Positions 33,657 to 43,289 are shown, numbered from the stretch's first letter. The stretch is DNA of 64,000 nucleotides from Segniliparus sp051660745 (GCF_051660745.1 NZ_JBOFQF010000026.1:55963-119962), one strand, 5' to 3'. Notes: generated by a model from the letters alone, not told the origin. A program made the numbers and translations.

Positions 33657-34955
33657 TCAGCGTCCCCGCACCGCGAGGTCCGGGCGCCCGACGACCACTG
33701 TCGCCATGTTGTAGCCGCTCATCCGGAGCGAGCCGTCCGCCGCCGTGCGCGGATACTCCGCATGCCCGTGCGCCTGCTCGTGCCGCAGGCCGTCGCCGGG
33801 CCCGACCCCTTCGTGCGTGGAGAGCCGGACGGTCCACGGGAACATGCTCGGGAAGCCGCCGTACGCGATTTTCGGCCCCCACTCCGGGATGCGCCGGATG
33901 GGGTCGTTGTCGGATTCGAGCACGAACACGCGGCCCGGCTCCAGGCCGAGCTGGTCGGCGTTGCCGGTCTCGGTCATGTCGATGCCGGGCGAGCCGTAGA
34001 ACACGGCGCTGCGGACTGTCCCTTTCGGCAGCTGCTGCAGCGCGAGCGAGACGACGAGCGAGCCGTACGAGTGGCCGAGCACGGTGATGTCGGGATGGCG
34101 CGCCGCGGATCCCTGGGCCGGGCGCCACACCGCCGCGACGCCTTGGCAGAACCGCGCGAAGCTCTCCGACCCGGCCCGCGCCCGCGTGTCCTGGCTGAGC
34201 TCGAACACGCCTTTGAGCTCGTCGCCCCAGCCGGGGCCGGGGTTGACCCCGTCCCAGTTGAACTGCGGCGGGTCGTAGCCGATCCAGGCGATGGCGGCGA
34301 CCGAGGAGGACGCGCCCTGCTGGCGCAGGATGGTTTCGCCCTCGCTCTTGAGCTTCGCGGCCTCGTCGACCATGCCCGCCAGCGTCTGCCCCGGCGAGGA
34401 GTTGATCCCCGGCGTGGTGATCGCGATGTGGTCCGCGGAGTCCGGGTCGCCGACCGCGACGGCGGCCTTGCCGCGCTCCCCCGCGCTCATGTCGAGGAGC
34501 AGCAGCTTGGCTTCGGGATGCGCGGCGAGCGAGCGCTCCACCGCCGCGAGGCCTTCGAGCTTGCGCTCGACGTAGAAGATCTCGGAGTCTTTGTCGTTGA
34601 ACGCGCCGTGGAACTTGTCGGCGGACAGATCGCGCCGCAGCCGGTCGCGCTCGGCCTCCAGCTCGGCTCGGCGCTTCGGGATGAGCGAGCGGTTCGCCTG
34701 GTCCCTCGCGCTCGCCGTGACCCCGTCCCGGTTGGCGATCAGCTCCGGGTAGCGCCTCGCGAAGTCCAACTGCCCGTCCGGCTCCGCCGCCGCCTCGTTG
34801 ACCTCTCCCGAGAGCAAGGCCCCGGCGAACGAGTCGCCCTCGGAGCGAGCGGGCTCCATCGCCCACTGGCCGCTCCAGAGCAGGGCCAAAACAAGAGCTG
34901 CAGAGACACTCCTCCTGCGGTCGAGCAACGCGCGGGGATTGATCACTTGGGCCAT
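33657..34955 (-). CDS. Secreted alpha/beta hydrolase, DUF1023 type
   Basis: The product is 432 aa from the ATG at 34955 (MAQVINPR); 24 more codons are open upstream but are unlike coding sequence. A hydrophobic segment (SAALVLALLWSGQWA) is a signal peptide or anchor. A helical N-terminal half with a coiled coil (RRAELEAERDRLRRDL) leads to the DUF1023 hydrolase domain: AITTPGINSS, WIGYDPPQFNWDG, the nucleophile elbow LGHSYGS and a final His in GYNMATVV context. Mycobacterial members (Rv2075/Rv3717-like neighbourhoods) are of unknown function. Substrate unknown. Confidence 0.8.
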   Translation of the reverse strand: MAQVINPRALLDRRRSVSAALVLALLWSGQWAMEPARSEGDSFAGALLSGEVNEAAAEPDGQLDFARRYPELIANRDGVTASARDQANRSLIPKRRAELEAERDRLRRDLSADKFHGAFNDKDSEIFYVERKLEGLAAVERSLAAHPEAKLLLLDMSAGERGKAAVAVGDPDSADHIAITTPGINSSPGQTLAGMVDEAAKLKSEGETILRQQGASSSVAAIAWIGYDPPQFNWDGVNPGPGWGDELKGVFELSQDTRARAGSESFARFCQGVAAVWRPAQGSAARHPDITVLGHSYGSLVVSLALQQLPKGTVRSAVFYGSPGIDMTETGNADQLGLEPGRVFVLESDNDPIRRIPEWGPKIAYGGFPSMFPWTVRLSTHEGVGPGDGLRHEQAHGHAEYPRTAADGSLRMSGYNMATVVVGRPDLAVRGR

Positions 34956-35059
34956 CCTACCGGCTCGGCCGCAAAGCCGGCTAGTGCGAACGCGCGAATC
35001 GATCACCGAATGTGGCAGGCGCAACATGCGCGCGACGGCCGCGCGTGCGAGAATGCCCT

Positions 35060-36334
35060 ATGGCAACACCGCAGCTCGACCAGGCTTTCCTCGACGATTT
35101 CCGGACGCTTTCCACGTTCGGGGCCACCCCGGCGCACGGCGTGGAGCGCCAAGCCGCCACAGCGGCTGACGGCGAGCAGCGGCATTGGCTCGCGGGCTGG
35201 CTCGCCGAGCGGGGGTTCACGGTCCGCTACGACAAGATCGGCAACCAGTTCGGGCTCCTCGACCTCGTGCCGGGCGCGCCGTACGTGCTGGTCGGCTCGC
35301 ATTTGGACAGCCAGCCCCTCGGCGGGCGGTTCGACGGGGCGTACGGCGTGCTCGCCGGGGCGCACGCGGCGTGGCGGCTCGCGCAGCGGTGGCAAGCCGA
35401 GGGGACCGAGCCGAAATACAATCTCGCCGTCGTGAACTGGTTCAACGAGGAGGGCTGCCGGTTCCGTCCGAGCCTGCAAGGCTCCGGGGTGTACACCGGG
35501 AAGTTCGACCTCCAAGCCACCCTCGCCATCACCGACGACGCCGGGATCACCGTGGCCCAAGCGCTCGCCGACATCGGCACGATCGACCCGGAGGGCGAGG
35601 CCCCCACCCCTGCGGCCTACGCCGAGATCCACATCGAGCAAGGCCCCGAGCTGGAGCGGGAGGGGCTGGCCATCGGCGTGGTCGACGCGACATGGGCCGC
35701 GAAGAAGTTCGAGCTCGTGGTGCGCGGCGAGCAGTCGCACACCGGCTCGACGCCGATGGAGTTCCGGCACGACGCCCTGCTCGGCGCAGCTTTGGTCATC
35801 GCTGCGGTGCGCGACCAGGCCGACCGGCACGCCGACGTGCCGCTGCACGCCTGCGTCAGCTACCTGACCTTGGAGCCGAACTCCCCGGTGACCACCGCCC
35901 GCGAAGTGCGCCTGCATGTGGACAGCCGCTGCGCGGACGAGCGCGTGCTGGAGCAGGCGAAGGCGGACCTGTTCGCGGCGATCGCGCAGATCGAGGAGCG
36001 CGCGCAGGTGAAGATCGAGCAGGTCGCGGCGCACGAGTGGGGCAACCTCGCCTACCAGTCCGAGGGCGTGAAGCTCGCGCTCGACGTGGTGGACGGCCTC
36101 GACCTGCCCAGACGGACCATCATGACGGTGGCGGGGCACGACTCGACGAACATGAAAGACCTCGTGCCGACCGTCATGCTGTTCATCCCCAGCGTCGACG
36201 GCATCTCGCACAACGAGCGGGAGTTCACCGAGGACAAGGACCTGCTCGCCGGGCTGCGCGTGCTTGTCGAAGTGGTCGGCAGGATGGCAAACGGCGAGCT
36301 GGACGGAGCTAAGGCTGCGGGGCCTGGCCTCTAG
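35060..36334 (+). CDS. M20 family amidohydrolase (allantoate / N-carbamoyl amino acid type)
   Basis: The product is 424 aa from the ATG at 35060 (MATPQLDQAF). The metal ligands are visible: H and D in VGSHLDSQ, D in FDGAYG, E in NEEGCRF, H in AEIHIEQGPELE and H in VAGHDSTNM. This is the pattern of the hydantoinase/carbamoylase branch, which includes allantoate amidohydrolase, N-carbamoyl-L-amino acid hydrolase and ureidoglycolate hydrolase. The convergent purine nucleoside permease is compatible with purine-nitrogen use, but the two genes are on opposite strands. The stop shares CTAG (36331-36334) with that neighbour. Confidence 0.82.
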   Translation: MATPQLDQAFLDDFRTLSTFGATPAHGVERQAATAADGEQRHWLAGWLAERGFTVRYDKIGNQFGLLDLVPGAPYVLVGSHLDSQPLGGRFDGAYGVLAGAHAAWRLAQRWQAEGTEPKYNLAVVNWFNEEGCRFRPSLQGSGVYTGKFDLQATLAITDDAGITVAQALADIGTIDPEGEAPTPAAYAEIHIEQGPELEREGLAIGVVDATWAAKKFELVVRGEQSHTGSTPMEFRHDALLGAALVIAAVRDQADRHADVPLHACVSYLTLEPNSPVTTAREVRLHVDSRCADERVLEQAKADLFAAIAQIEERAQVKIEQVAAHEWGNLAYQSEGVKLALDVVDGLDLPRRTIMTVAGHDSTNMKDLVPTVMLFIPSVDGISHNEREFTEDKDLLAGLRVLVEVVGRMANGELDGAKAAGPGL

Positions 36335-37335
36335 GCAGGAGGGCCGTTCTGCCACTGGCCCCAACGGGCGACGACGTCGTCCACCACAGCCGAGCCGACC
36401 AGCAGCAGGTTCTCGACCGCCTCGTCGAAGCCCGCGAACGTCACCCCGGGGACCGGGGTGAGCACCGACAGCGGCGCCTCCCCCGGCGGCGCGTGGTCGT
36501 AGTCGACGGCGCCGCGCAGCGAGAGCACCCGGCCCGTGCCGTGGGTGCGCCCGACCGTGCGGGCGAGGGCAAGGTTCTCCATCTCGGTCATGACGTAGTC
36601 GTCCGCGCCGTAGTGCTTCGCGATGAACTGCGCCTGCTCGGAGAGCTCCGCGCCGACGAAATACGTGTCTCCGGTCAGATGCGAGCCGACGACGACCTTG
36701 GGCGGACGCCGGGCCGCCGGGTACGGGAAACGGTCCCGATATGCCTGGGTCTGCGGGGAGTCGCGCAGCGGCAACCGCTCGGTCAGCCGAACGGCGGCCG
36801 CGACGAGCTTCGGGTCGAGCCGGATGCGGGCGAAGTCGTCGTACTCGGCCCTCGCCCGGAACCCGCCGTCCCCCGGCGCCCCGTCCTTGTCCCCCCATTT
36901 GTGCCCGAGGTCGAAGTCCACCAGCCAGCTGCCCCAGCTCGCGTCCCCGATCGAGCCGCGCTCCGGCGGGGTGCCCGCCACCCCGGTGAAGAGGTAGTAG
37001 GCCTTGTCGAAATCGAAGGCCGGGTTCAAGAGGATCGCCTGCATCGAGGCGGTCGACCCGACCTTGCCCATGCCGAGGACCGCGCCGCAGATCCCCGAGT
37101 CCGTGCAGTACACCGGGTTCGCCGCGCCACGGACCTCGACGGGCGCGGCATGGCTGAAGTACTTCTCGTACCAGAGCTGGAACTCGCCTGGCGCGTCCCC
37201 GGTGTTCTTCCCCTTCTCGAACATCGCCCCGACGAAGACCTTCACCGAGATCGGCGGCTTCCCCGCAGGCTCCGACTTCGAACAACCAGCAGCCACGACC
37301 GCGAGCAAAGCCAAACAGACCGAGAGAACACGCAT
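36331..37335 (-). CDS. Purine nucleoside permease-family (NUP) lipoprotein
   Basis: The product is 334 aa from the ATG at 37335 (MRVLSVCLALLAVVAAGC). The lipobox VAAGC shows an exported lipoprotein. The NUP-domain pattern is clear: VKVFVGAMFE, GEFQLWYEKYF, GAVLGMGKVGSTASMQAIL and YYLFTGVAGTPPERGSIGDASW. The family is related to nucleoside phosphorylases; despite the name permease it has no membrane helices here, so it may be a binding protein or enzyme. Upstream and 13 bp away is an MFS exporter on the same strand; the two may be one operon. Confidence 0.85.
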   Translation of the reverse strand: MRVLSVCLALLAVVAAGCSKSEPAGKPPISVKVFVGAMFEKGKNTGDAPGEFQLWYEKYFSHAAPVEVRGAANPVYCTDSGICGAVLGMGKVGSTASMQAILLNPAFDFDKAYYLFTGVAGTPPERGSIGDASWGSWLVDFDLGHKWGDKDGAPGDGGFRARAEYDDFARIRLDPKLVAAAVRLTERLPLRDSPQTQAYRDRFPYPAARRPPKVVVGSHLTGDTYFVGAELSEQAQFIAKHYGADDYVMTEMENLALARTVGRTHGTGRVLSLRGAVDYDHAPPGEAPLSVLTPVPGVTFAGFDEAVENLLLVGSAVVDDVVARWGQWQNGPPA

Positions 37336-37348
37336 ACGCCCCAGGCTC

Positions 37349-38707
37349 TCACACGGCGGGCGCGTCCGCCTTCTGGCGCAGCCACAGCACTGCCCCAACG
37401 GACGTGACGACCGCGCCGCAGACGCACAACAAGGCCCAGGACGGCCCGACCTTGCCGTCAGCCGGATCGGCGACCGAGCCTGCGAGCGCGACGCCAACGC
37501 TTATGCCGAGCTGCCTGCTCGTGGAGACCACGCCGCTGGCGGCTCCGGCGTTCGCGCCCATGCCCGTGGTCCCCATCGCGGAGATCGGCGCGTTCGCCAG
37601 GCCGAGCCCGACCCCGTACAAACCCGCGCCGATGAGAATCCAGTGGGTCGGCGACGAGATGTGCGCGGCCAGCACGACGCCTGCGGCCGCCATGCCGATA
37701 CCGCCGAACACCAGGGGCGGGCTCGCGCCGAACGCGGCCATCGCCCTGCCGCTCACCGACGAGAAGACGAACATCCCCACCGCCATCGGCAGCAGGTGCG
37801 CCCCCGCTGTCGCGGCGGACTCCCCGACATGCGCCTGCAGGTAGAGCGAGACCGTGAAGACGAGGGCGCCGAGCCCGAGCGAGGTGGAGAACCCGCCGAG
37901 GTTCGCCGCCGCATAGGGCGCGCTGCGGAACGCGCGCAGGTCGATGAACGGGCTCTCCGCGCGGCGCATCGCATGCCCCGAGGCCAAGGCGCAGAGCACG
38001 AAGCAGGCGAACGCCGCCCAGATCCACGGCGAGGACAACCCGCGCCGGGGCAATTCGATGATCGTGAGGACGAGCCCGAACATGGCCGCGACCGCGAAGG
38101 CCTGGCCCCGCACGTCGAGGCCGCGCGCCTGCTTGCCGAACGACTCCGGCAGGAAGCGGGTCGCCCAGACTGCGGCGGCGCAGACGGGGACGTTGATCCA
38201 GAAGATCGACGGCCAGCCGACCGTGTCGACCAGGAACCCGCCGAACACGGGGCCGAGCGCCATGGCGATCCCGACGACCGCGCCCCACGCGCCCAAGGCC
38301 TTGGCGCGCTTCGCGGGCTCGGAGTACACCGAGGTGATGATCGCGAGAGCGACCGGGTTGAGCATGGACCCGCCGATCCCTTGCAGCACCCGCGCCGCGA
38401 TCAGCACATGGATCGTCGGGGCGACGCTGCACAAGAGCGAGCTGAGGCCGAAGAGGACCAGCCCGTACCGGAAGAACCGTCGCCTGCCGCCCCGGTCGGC
38501 GAGGACCCCGCTGGAGATCAGGAAGCTCGCCAACGTCAGCGTGTAGCCGTCGACCACCCATTGCAGCTCCTCCTTCCCGGAGCGAAGGCTGTGGCCGATC
38601 GCCGGAAGCGCCACGTTCACGACGCTCGCGTCGAGGATGACGACGAAGATGCTGAGGCAGCAGATGACCAGGACGCGGACCGGGCGCACCGGCGCCTGTC
38701 CCGTCAC
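37349..38707 (-). CDS. MFS transporter, DHA2 (EmrB/QacA) type
   Basis: The product is 452 aa from a GTG at 38707 that overlaps the tam stop (GTGA, 38704-38707); longer readings run backwards through tam. About 14 membrane segments are present with the DHA2 start FVVILDASVVNVALPAIGHSL, motif A as GVLADRGGRRRFF and motif C-like GPVFGGFLVD. DHA2 proteins are drug or metabolite exporters. It is coupled to tam upstream and lies 13 bp from the NUP lipoprotein downstream. The substrate is unknown. Confidence 0.85.
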   Translation of the reverse strand: MTGQAPVRPVRVLVICCLSIFVVILDASVVNVALPAIGHSLRSGKEELQWVVDGYTLTLASFLISSGVLADRGGRRRFFRYGLVLFGLSSLLCSVAPTIHVLIAARVLQGIGGSMLNPVALAIITSVYSEPAKRAKALGAWGAVVGIAMALGPVFGGFLVDTVGWPSIFWINVPVCAAAVWATRFLPESFGKQARGLDVRGQAFAVAAMFGLVLTIIELPRRGLSSPWIWAAFACFVLCALASGHAMRRAESPFIDLRAFRSAPYAAANLGGFSTSLGLGALVFTVSLYLQAHVGESAATAGAHLLPMAVGMFVFSSVSGRAMAAFGASPPLVFGGIGMAAAGVVLAAHISSPTHWILIGAGLYGVGLGLANAPISAMGTTGMGANAGAASGVVSTSRQLGISVGVALAGSVADPADGKVGPSWALLCVCGAVVTSVGAVLWLRQKADAPAV

Positions 38708-39495
38708 GGTTTGACCGCGACGCAGAAGATCCTTCGGAACGGGAACGGGGTGAGCGGGCCCGCCTTCGGGTACGCCATGCGGAGCAGGCCCGCGTATTCG
38801 CGCTCGAACTGCGCCGCGTCTTCTGGCGACAGCGCGTCGAGAACCGGCCGCAGCCCGGTGCCCCGGACCCAGCCGAGCACGGGGTCGTCGCCTTCGAGCA
38901 GGTGGAGGTAGGTGGTCTCCCACGCGTCGGGGACCAGCCCGGCGGACAGGGCGAGGCGCGCGTATTGCTCCGGGGTGTCGGTGCTTTCGCCGCCGCGCAG
39001 CACCCCGTCGAGCTTCGCCTTCCATTTCGGCCCCAACGAGAGCGTGCGCATCAGCACATGCGAGGGGGCGAGGAAGTTGCCCGGCACCTGCCAGGCGATC
39101 ACCCCGCCCGAGCCCAGCTGCCCGGCCCACCCGGCGAGGAGCTCCCGGTGCTGCGGCAGCCATTGCAGCGCGGCGTTCGTGAAGAGGAGGTCGACCCCCT
39201 CGGCGGAGAAGTCGGCGATGTCGCCGAGCTCGACGCGCACATTTCTCGGAAGACTGCCGCCGCCCGGCAGGCCCGTGGCCGCGTCGGCGACCATCGCGGG
39301 AGAGGAGTCGATCCCGACCACCTCCGCCTCGGGCCAGCGCTCGCCCAGCGCCGCCGTGAGCCGCCCGGTCGCGCAGCCGAGGTCGACGACCTTTTTCGGC
39401 GCGATGTCGGGGACGCGGGCGAGGAGGTCGAAGTAGGCGCGGTCGCGCTGGTCGCTGAACCGGTGGTAGACCTTCGGATCCCAGGAAGCAGCCAT
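38704..39495 (-). CDS. tam: Trans-aconitate 2-methyltransferase
   Basis: The product is 263 aa, typical for Tam. It begins with W-D-P-x-x-Y as SWDPKVYHRFSDQRDRAYFDLLARV. The SAM motif I is VVDLGCATGRLTAAL, followed by VVGIDSSPAM and LLFTNAALQWLPQH. Tam methylates trans-aconitate that forms by spontaneous isomerisation of cis-aconitate. The stop overlaps the GTG start of the MFS transporter. Clear match by motif; specificity not proven. Confidence 0.87.
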   Translation of the reverse strand: MAASWDPKVYHRFSDQRDRAYFDLLARVPDIAPKKVVDLGCATGRLTAALGERWPEAEVVGIDSSPAMVADAATGLPGGGSLPRNVRVELGDIADFSAEGVDLLFTNAALQWLPQHRELLAGWAGQLGSGGVIAWQVPGNFLAPSHVLMRTLSLGPKWKAKLDGVLRGGESTDTPEQYARLALSAGLVPDAWETTYLHLLEGDDPVLGWVRGTGLRPVLDALSPEDAAQFEREYAGLLRMAYPKAGPLTPFPFRRIFCVAVKP

Positions 39496-39560
39496 AGGAT
39501 CATTCTCTCACTGCACCGACGAAAAGCCCGTCTGAGGTATCGCCGCGCGGACCCCGGCTG

Positions 39561-40973
39561 TCAGACCTCTTCGAGGGTCTTGCCCTTGGTCTCGCGCACC
39601 AGGAACTGCACGAAGAAGAACGAGATCGCCGCGAACAGCGCGTAGCCGACGTAGGTGAGCGAGAGGTTCCAGGTGGACAGGCTCGGGAACGAGACGGTGA
39701 TCAACCAGTTCGCGAGCCAGTTGAAAGCGGTGGACAGCGAGATCGCGGCGGCGCGCAGGCGGGCGGGGAACATCTCGCCGAGGATCACCCAGAGCACCAC
39801 GCCCCAGGAGAGCGCGAAGAAGAACACGAACACATGCGCCGCGACCAGCGCGGTCAGGCCCGCGTCGTGCGGGAGGAAGGCGTGCTCGCCCTGGCGTTGG
39901 AGATGGCTGAAGGCCCAGGCTTCCGCGCCGAGGGCGAGCGCCATGCCAACGGAGCCCGCGAGCAGCAGCGCTTTGCGCCCGATCCTGTCGATGAGGGCGA
40001 TCGCGACGAAAGTGCCGACGATGTTGATGACTGCGGTCGAGAAGCTGCGCAGCAGCGAATCCGCCTGGTCCGCGCCGACGGACTGCCAGAGCGTCGCGGA
40101 GTAGTAGAAGACCACGTTGATGCCGACGAGCTGCTGGAACACCGCCATGCCGACGCCGACCCACACGACGACGGGCAGGAGCGACCTTCGGTCGAGCAGG
40201 TCCGTGAAGCGGGGCTTGCGGTCGGCGACGAGGGCGGCCCTGACTTCGGCGACGCGGGCTTCGGCGTCGACGTCGGGGCCTTCCAGCTCGGCGAAGACCG
40301 CGCGGGCCTGGTCGTCTTGCCCGTTGGCGACGAGGTATCGCGGCGATTCGGGGATGGTGGACGCGAGGAGGAAGTACACGAGCGCGGGCACGGCGCAGGC
40401 GCCGAGCATCCATTGCCACGCCTCCAGGCCCGCGATCGTGTCGCGGACCCCTCCGCCCGCGGCGTCCGCGATCAGGTAGTTGACCAGCTGGGAGACTGCG
40501 ATGCCGACGACGATGGCCAGCTGCTGCAGCGACGAGAGGCGGCCCCGGTACGCGGGAGGCGACACCTCCGCGATGTACAGCGGCCCGATGACCGAGGCCA
40601 CGCCGATGGCCGTGCCGCCGATGACCCGCCAGAGCGCGAGCAGCCACGGGCTGAACGGGAACATCGACCCAAGCGCGCTGACCAGGAAGAGGATCGCCGC
40701 GACGCGCATGACCGTTCGCCGCCCGAACTGCTCGGCGAGCCTGCCCGCGCCCATCGCCCCGGCCGCGCAGCCGAGCAGGGCCGTGGAGACGATAGCGCCA
40801 ACCGCCACGTCGCCGATGGCGAAATGACCTCGGATGCCGGGGACGGCTCCGTTGATCACCGCCGTGTCGTAGCCGAACAGGAACCCGCTCATCGCGGCGG
40901 AGGCGGACACGAAAAGCACCTTCGCGAGCGGCGGCTTCGCCGGCCGCTGCTCTGCTGTGAGGTGGCTAACCAT
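39561..40973 (-). CDS. Sugar porter (MFS SP family)
   Basis: The product is 470 aa with twelve membrane segments. Sugar porter marks are SGFLFGYDTAVINGAV, GRLAEQFGRRTVM, the PESPRYL after helix 6, QQLVGINVVFYYS in helix 7, and the end PETKGKTLEEV-like VRETKGKTLEEV. It probably imports a hexose or polyol by proton symport. The next gene downstream on the plus strand side is an AraC regulator in the same direction just upstream (40998), a possible controller. Confidence 0.87.
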   Translation of the reverse strand: MVSHLTAEQRPAKPPLAKVLFVSASAAMSGFLFGYDTAVINGAVPGIRGHFAIGDVAVGAIVSTALLGCAAGAMGAGRLAEQFGRRTVMRVAAILFLVSALGSMFPFSPWLLALWRVIGGTAIGVASVIGPLYIAEVSPPAYRGRLSSLQQLAIVVGIAVSQLVNYLIADAAGGGVRDTIAGLEAWQWMLGACAVPALVYFLLASTIPESPRYLVANGQDDQARAVFAELEGPDVDAEARVAEVRAALVADRKPRFTDLLDRRSLLPVVVWVGVGMAVFQQLVGINVVFYYSATLWQSVGADQADSLLRSFSTAVINIVGTFVAIALIDRIGRKALLLAGSVGMALALGAEAWAFSHLQRQGEHAFLPHDAGLTALVAAHVFVFFFALSWGVVLWVILGEMFPARLRAAAISLSTAFNWLANWLITVSFPSLSTWNLSLTYVGYALFAAISFFFVQFLVRETKGKTLEEV

Positions 40974-40997
40974 CGGTTCAGCATAAGTCAGGGCGCG

Positions 40998-41816
40998 TCA
41001 CGCGAAATAGCGGGCAGGCGAAACACCCACCGCGCGGCGGAACGCGGCCGCGAACGCGCTCGCGGAGCAGTAGCCCGTCCGCTCGGCGACGCGCTCGACG
41101 GTCTTGCCCTCGGCGAGGAGCGGCAGTGCCGCGCGCAGTCGGACCTGCGTGCGCCATTGCCCGAAGCTGAGCCCCGTCTGCGCGGCCCAGATCCGGGAGA
41201 GCGTGCGCTCCGACGCGCCGACGCCACGAGCGAGATCACGCAAGACAGCGCCGTCCGCGGGGTTCGCGACCAGCCGTCTCGCGAGCTCTGCCGCTCTGGG
41301 GTCGGTCGGCATGGGAGCGCGGATCGGGATCACGGACATCGGTTCGAGCAGGTCGAAGAGCACCGCCTCGGCCCGCTCCCGCGCGTCCGGGGCCAGGTCC
41401 GCGCGGAGCAAGTGCCCCAGCAGCTCGCGCAACAACGGGCCGACCCGGATCAGCCGAGGCGCCCGCCAGTCGCCATGAGGCAGGCTCCCGCCTGTCCGGT
41501 TCGCCGGGCAGTAGACGCCGCGCAGCACCGCGCCGCCGATGGCGCCGGTGCGATGGGCCACCCCTGCGGGCAGCCACAACGCCCGCGTCGTTGGGAGCAC
41601 CCACTGCGCTTTCCCTGCGGCTGCGCCCATCTCCACCGAAACGGCGACCACGCCGCGAGCGGCCCAGACCAATTGGTGGTGGTCGTCGTGGACATGCTCG
41701 GAGAACCAGTGGCCGGAGCGCAGCCGCACGTCGCCGAGCACCATCGCATGCCCAGGCTCGACGAGCCTGCCGACCAGTTCGGCCGCAGCAGGCGCGTCGT
41801 GGCTGTTTTGCGACAT
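40998..41816 (-). CDS. AraC family regulator with N-terminal cupin
   Basis: The product is 272 aa. A cupin domain (EHVHDDHHQLVWAARGVVAV, ~38-58, and PAGVAHRTGAIG) binds an effector. The C-terminal AraC domain has two helix-turn-helices: LARGVGASERTLSRIWAAQTGLSFGQW and VERVAERTGYCSASAFAAAFRRAVGVSPARYF. It ends 25 bp before the sugar porter start on the same strand and is divergent from the methyltransferase. It may regulate the porter. Confidence 0.87.
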   Translation of the reverse strand: MSQNSHDAPAAAELVGRLVEPGHAMVLGDVRLRSGHWFSEHVHDDHHQLVWAARGVVAVSVEMGAAAGKAQWVLPTTRALWLPAGVAHRTGAIGGAVLRGVYCPANRTGGSLPHGDWRAPRLIRVGPLLRELLGHLLRADLAPDARERAEAVLFDLLEPMSVIPIRAPMPTDPRAAELARRLVANPADGAVLRDLARGVGASERTLSRIWAAQTGLSFGQWRTQVRLRAALPLLAEGKTVERVAERTGYCSASAFAAAFRRAVGVSPARYFA

Positions 41817-41877
41817 ACTGTGTCATCTTATCGTCTTTCAGACATCGTCGAAGGCCGTTACCGTCGAGGCCATGGCT

Positions 41878-42438
41878 ATGAACTGGATACATCGACGCAT
41901 TTGCAGCTCGGAGAAATGGGCCGCCTCGGTCCGCGACGAGATGCTGCCCTGGGCGCTCTTGGGCGTCGAGCTCGGCGACAGCACGTTGGAGATCGGCCCC
42001 GGCTACGGCGCGAACCTCAAGGTCTTGGTCGAGCGGACCGAGCGCCTTACCGCCGTGGAGATCGACCCCGCGATGGCGGCGGGCCTTCGGCGCAGCCACG
42101 GCTCCCGAGCCAGGATCGTCGAGGGCGACGGCACGGACCTCGACCTGCCGGATTCCCAGTTCAGCTCCGTCGTCTGCTTCACCATGCTCCACCACGTCCC
42201 CACCCCGCACGGGCAGAACGAGCTCTTCGCCGAGGCACGGCGCGTGCTGGAGCCCGGCGGCGTGTTCGCCGGATGCGACCTGGTGCACAGCCTGTTCATG
42301 CGCGCGCTGCACATCGGGGACACCTACAACCCGGTGCCGCCGCAGTCGCTCGCGCGCCGCCTCGAAACTGCGGGGTTCCAAGACGTCTTCACCGACGAAT
42401 GGGGCGGCAGGCAGCGCTGGCGGGCTGTCGCGGCCTAG
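41878..42438 (+). CDS. Class I SAM-dependent methyltransferase
   Basis: The product is 186 aa from the ATG at 41878 (MNWIHRRICSSEKW), which has GAGG at 8 nt; the in-frame ATG at 41872 is too close to it. SAM-binding motif I is LEIGPGYGANLKVL, then AVEIDPAMAAGL and a motif VVCFTMLHHVP followed by ARRVLEPGGVF. It is a Methyltransf_11-type enzyme of unknown substrate. It diverges from the AraC gene. Its TAG stop shares CTAG with the convergent LLM oxidoreductase. Confidence 0.85.
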   Translation: MNWIHRRICSSEKWAASVRDEMLPWALLGVELGDSTLEIGPGYGANLKVLVERTERLTAVEIDPAMAAGLRRSHGSRARIVEGDGTDLDLPDSQFSSVVCFTMLHHVPTPHGQNELFAEARRVLEPGGVFAGCDLVHSLFMRALHIGDTYNPVPPQSLARRLETAGFQDVFTDEWGGRQRWRAVAA

Positions 42439-43289
42439 CCCGAAGCAGCCGAGCGCAGCCCCAGCGCCTCCGCGAGGGCGGCCAGCCCTGGGATCGGGTC
42501 GCCCTTCGTGGGGAGCACCTGGACCGAGACGTGGTCCGCGCCCGCCTCCAGATGGGCCGTGACGCCTGCGGCGATCCGCTCCGGCGTGCCGTAGGAGACC
42601 AGCGCGTCGAGCAGCTCGTCCGACGCGGAATCGCCGACGTGGAGGTCCGGGAAGCCGAATTCGCGCAGCATGTTGACGTAATTGCTCAGCCCGGTGTAGA
42701 AGTCGACCGCTTCCCGGCCCACCGCGTGCGCGGCTTCGGGGTCGGTCTCGAACACGACCTTGTGCTCGGGGGCGAGCAGCACGCCCGGCCCGAGCGCCTC
42801 GCGGGCGAATTTCGTGTGCGCAACGGGGGTGAGGTACGGGTGCGCGCCCGCAGTCCGAGCCTCGGAGAGCTTGAGCACCCCCGACCGGAGGGCGGCGAGC
42901 ACCAGGCGGTCCCTCGGCACTCCGGCGCTGTCGAGCTCGTCCAAATACGCCACGAGCGCCTGGTACGGCGTCTTGTAGACGGCGGCGCTGCGTTCCGGGT
43001 GGCCGATGCCCACCCCCAGCACGAGGCGGCCGGGGAAACGCGCGTCGAGCCGGTGGTACGAGGCGGCGACCTCCTGCGCGGGCGCCGTCCAGATGTTCAC
43101 GATCCCCGAAGCCACGGTGATGGACTCCGAATGCTCCAGCGCCCCCTGGACATTGCGGAGGTCCGACTCGAACACCCCGCCGACCCAGATCGCCCCGTAG
43201 CCGAGGCGCTCGACCTCGGCAGCCTTCTCGTCGCCGAAACGGTCGAAGAGGCCCCAGACTCCGACCTTGCCGAGCGGCGGCGTGGTCAC
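42435..43289 (-). CDS. LLM class F420-dependent oxidoreductase (second copy)
   Basis: The product is 284 aa from a GTG at 43289 (V/M TTPPLGKVGVWGLFDRF), which overlaps the stop of the first copy (GTGA, 43286-43289). A luciferase-like TIM barrel is seen in GYGAIWVGG, ITVASGIVNIWTAPA, RFPGRLVLGVGIGHPE and GADHVSVQVLP. Mycobacterial proteins of this type use coenzyme F420. It is about half identical by eye to its upstream neighbour, a tandem duplication. The substrate is unknown. Confidence 0.85.
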   Translation of the reverse strand: MTTPPLGKVGVWGLFDRFGDEKAAEVERLGYGAIWVGGVFESDLRNVQGALEHSESITVASGIVNIWTAPAQEVAASYHRLDARFPGRLVLGVGIGHPERSAAVYKTPYQALVAYLDELDSAGVPRDRLVLAALRSGVLKLSEARTAGAHPYLTPVAHTKFAREALGPGVLLAPEHKVVFETDPEAAHAVGREAVDFYTGLSNYVNMLREFGFPDLHVGDSASDELLDALVSYGTPERIAAGVTAHLEAGADHVSVQVLPTKGDPIPGLAALAEALGLRSAASG

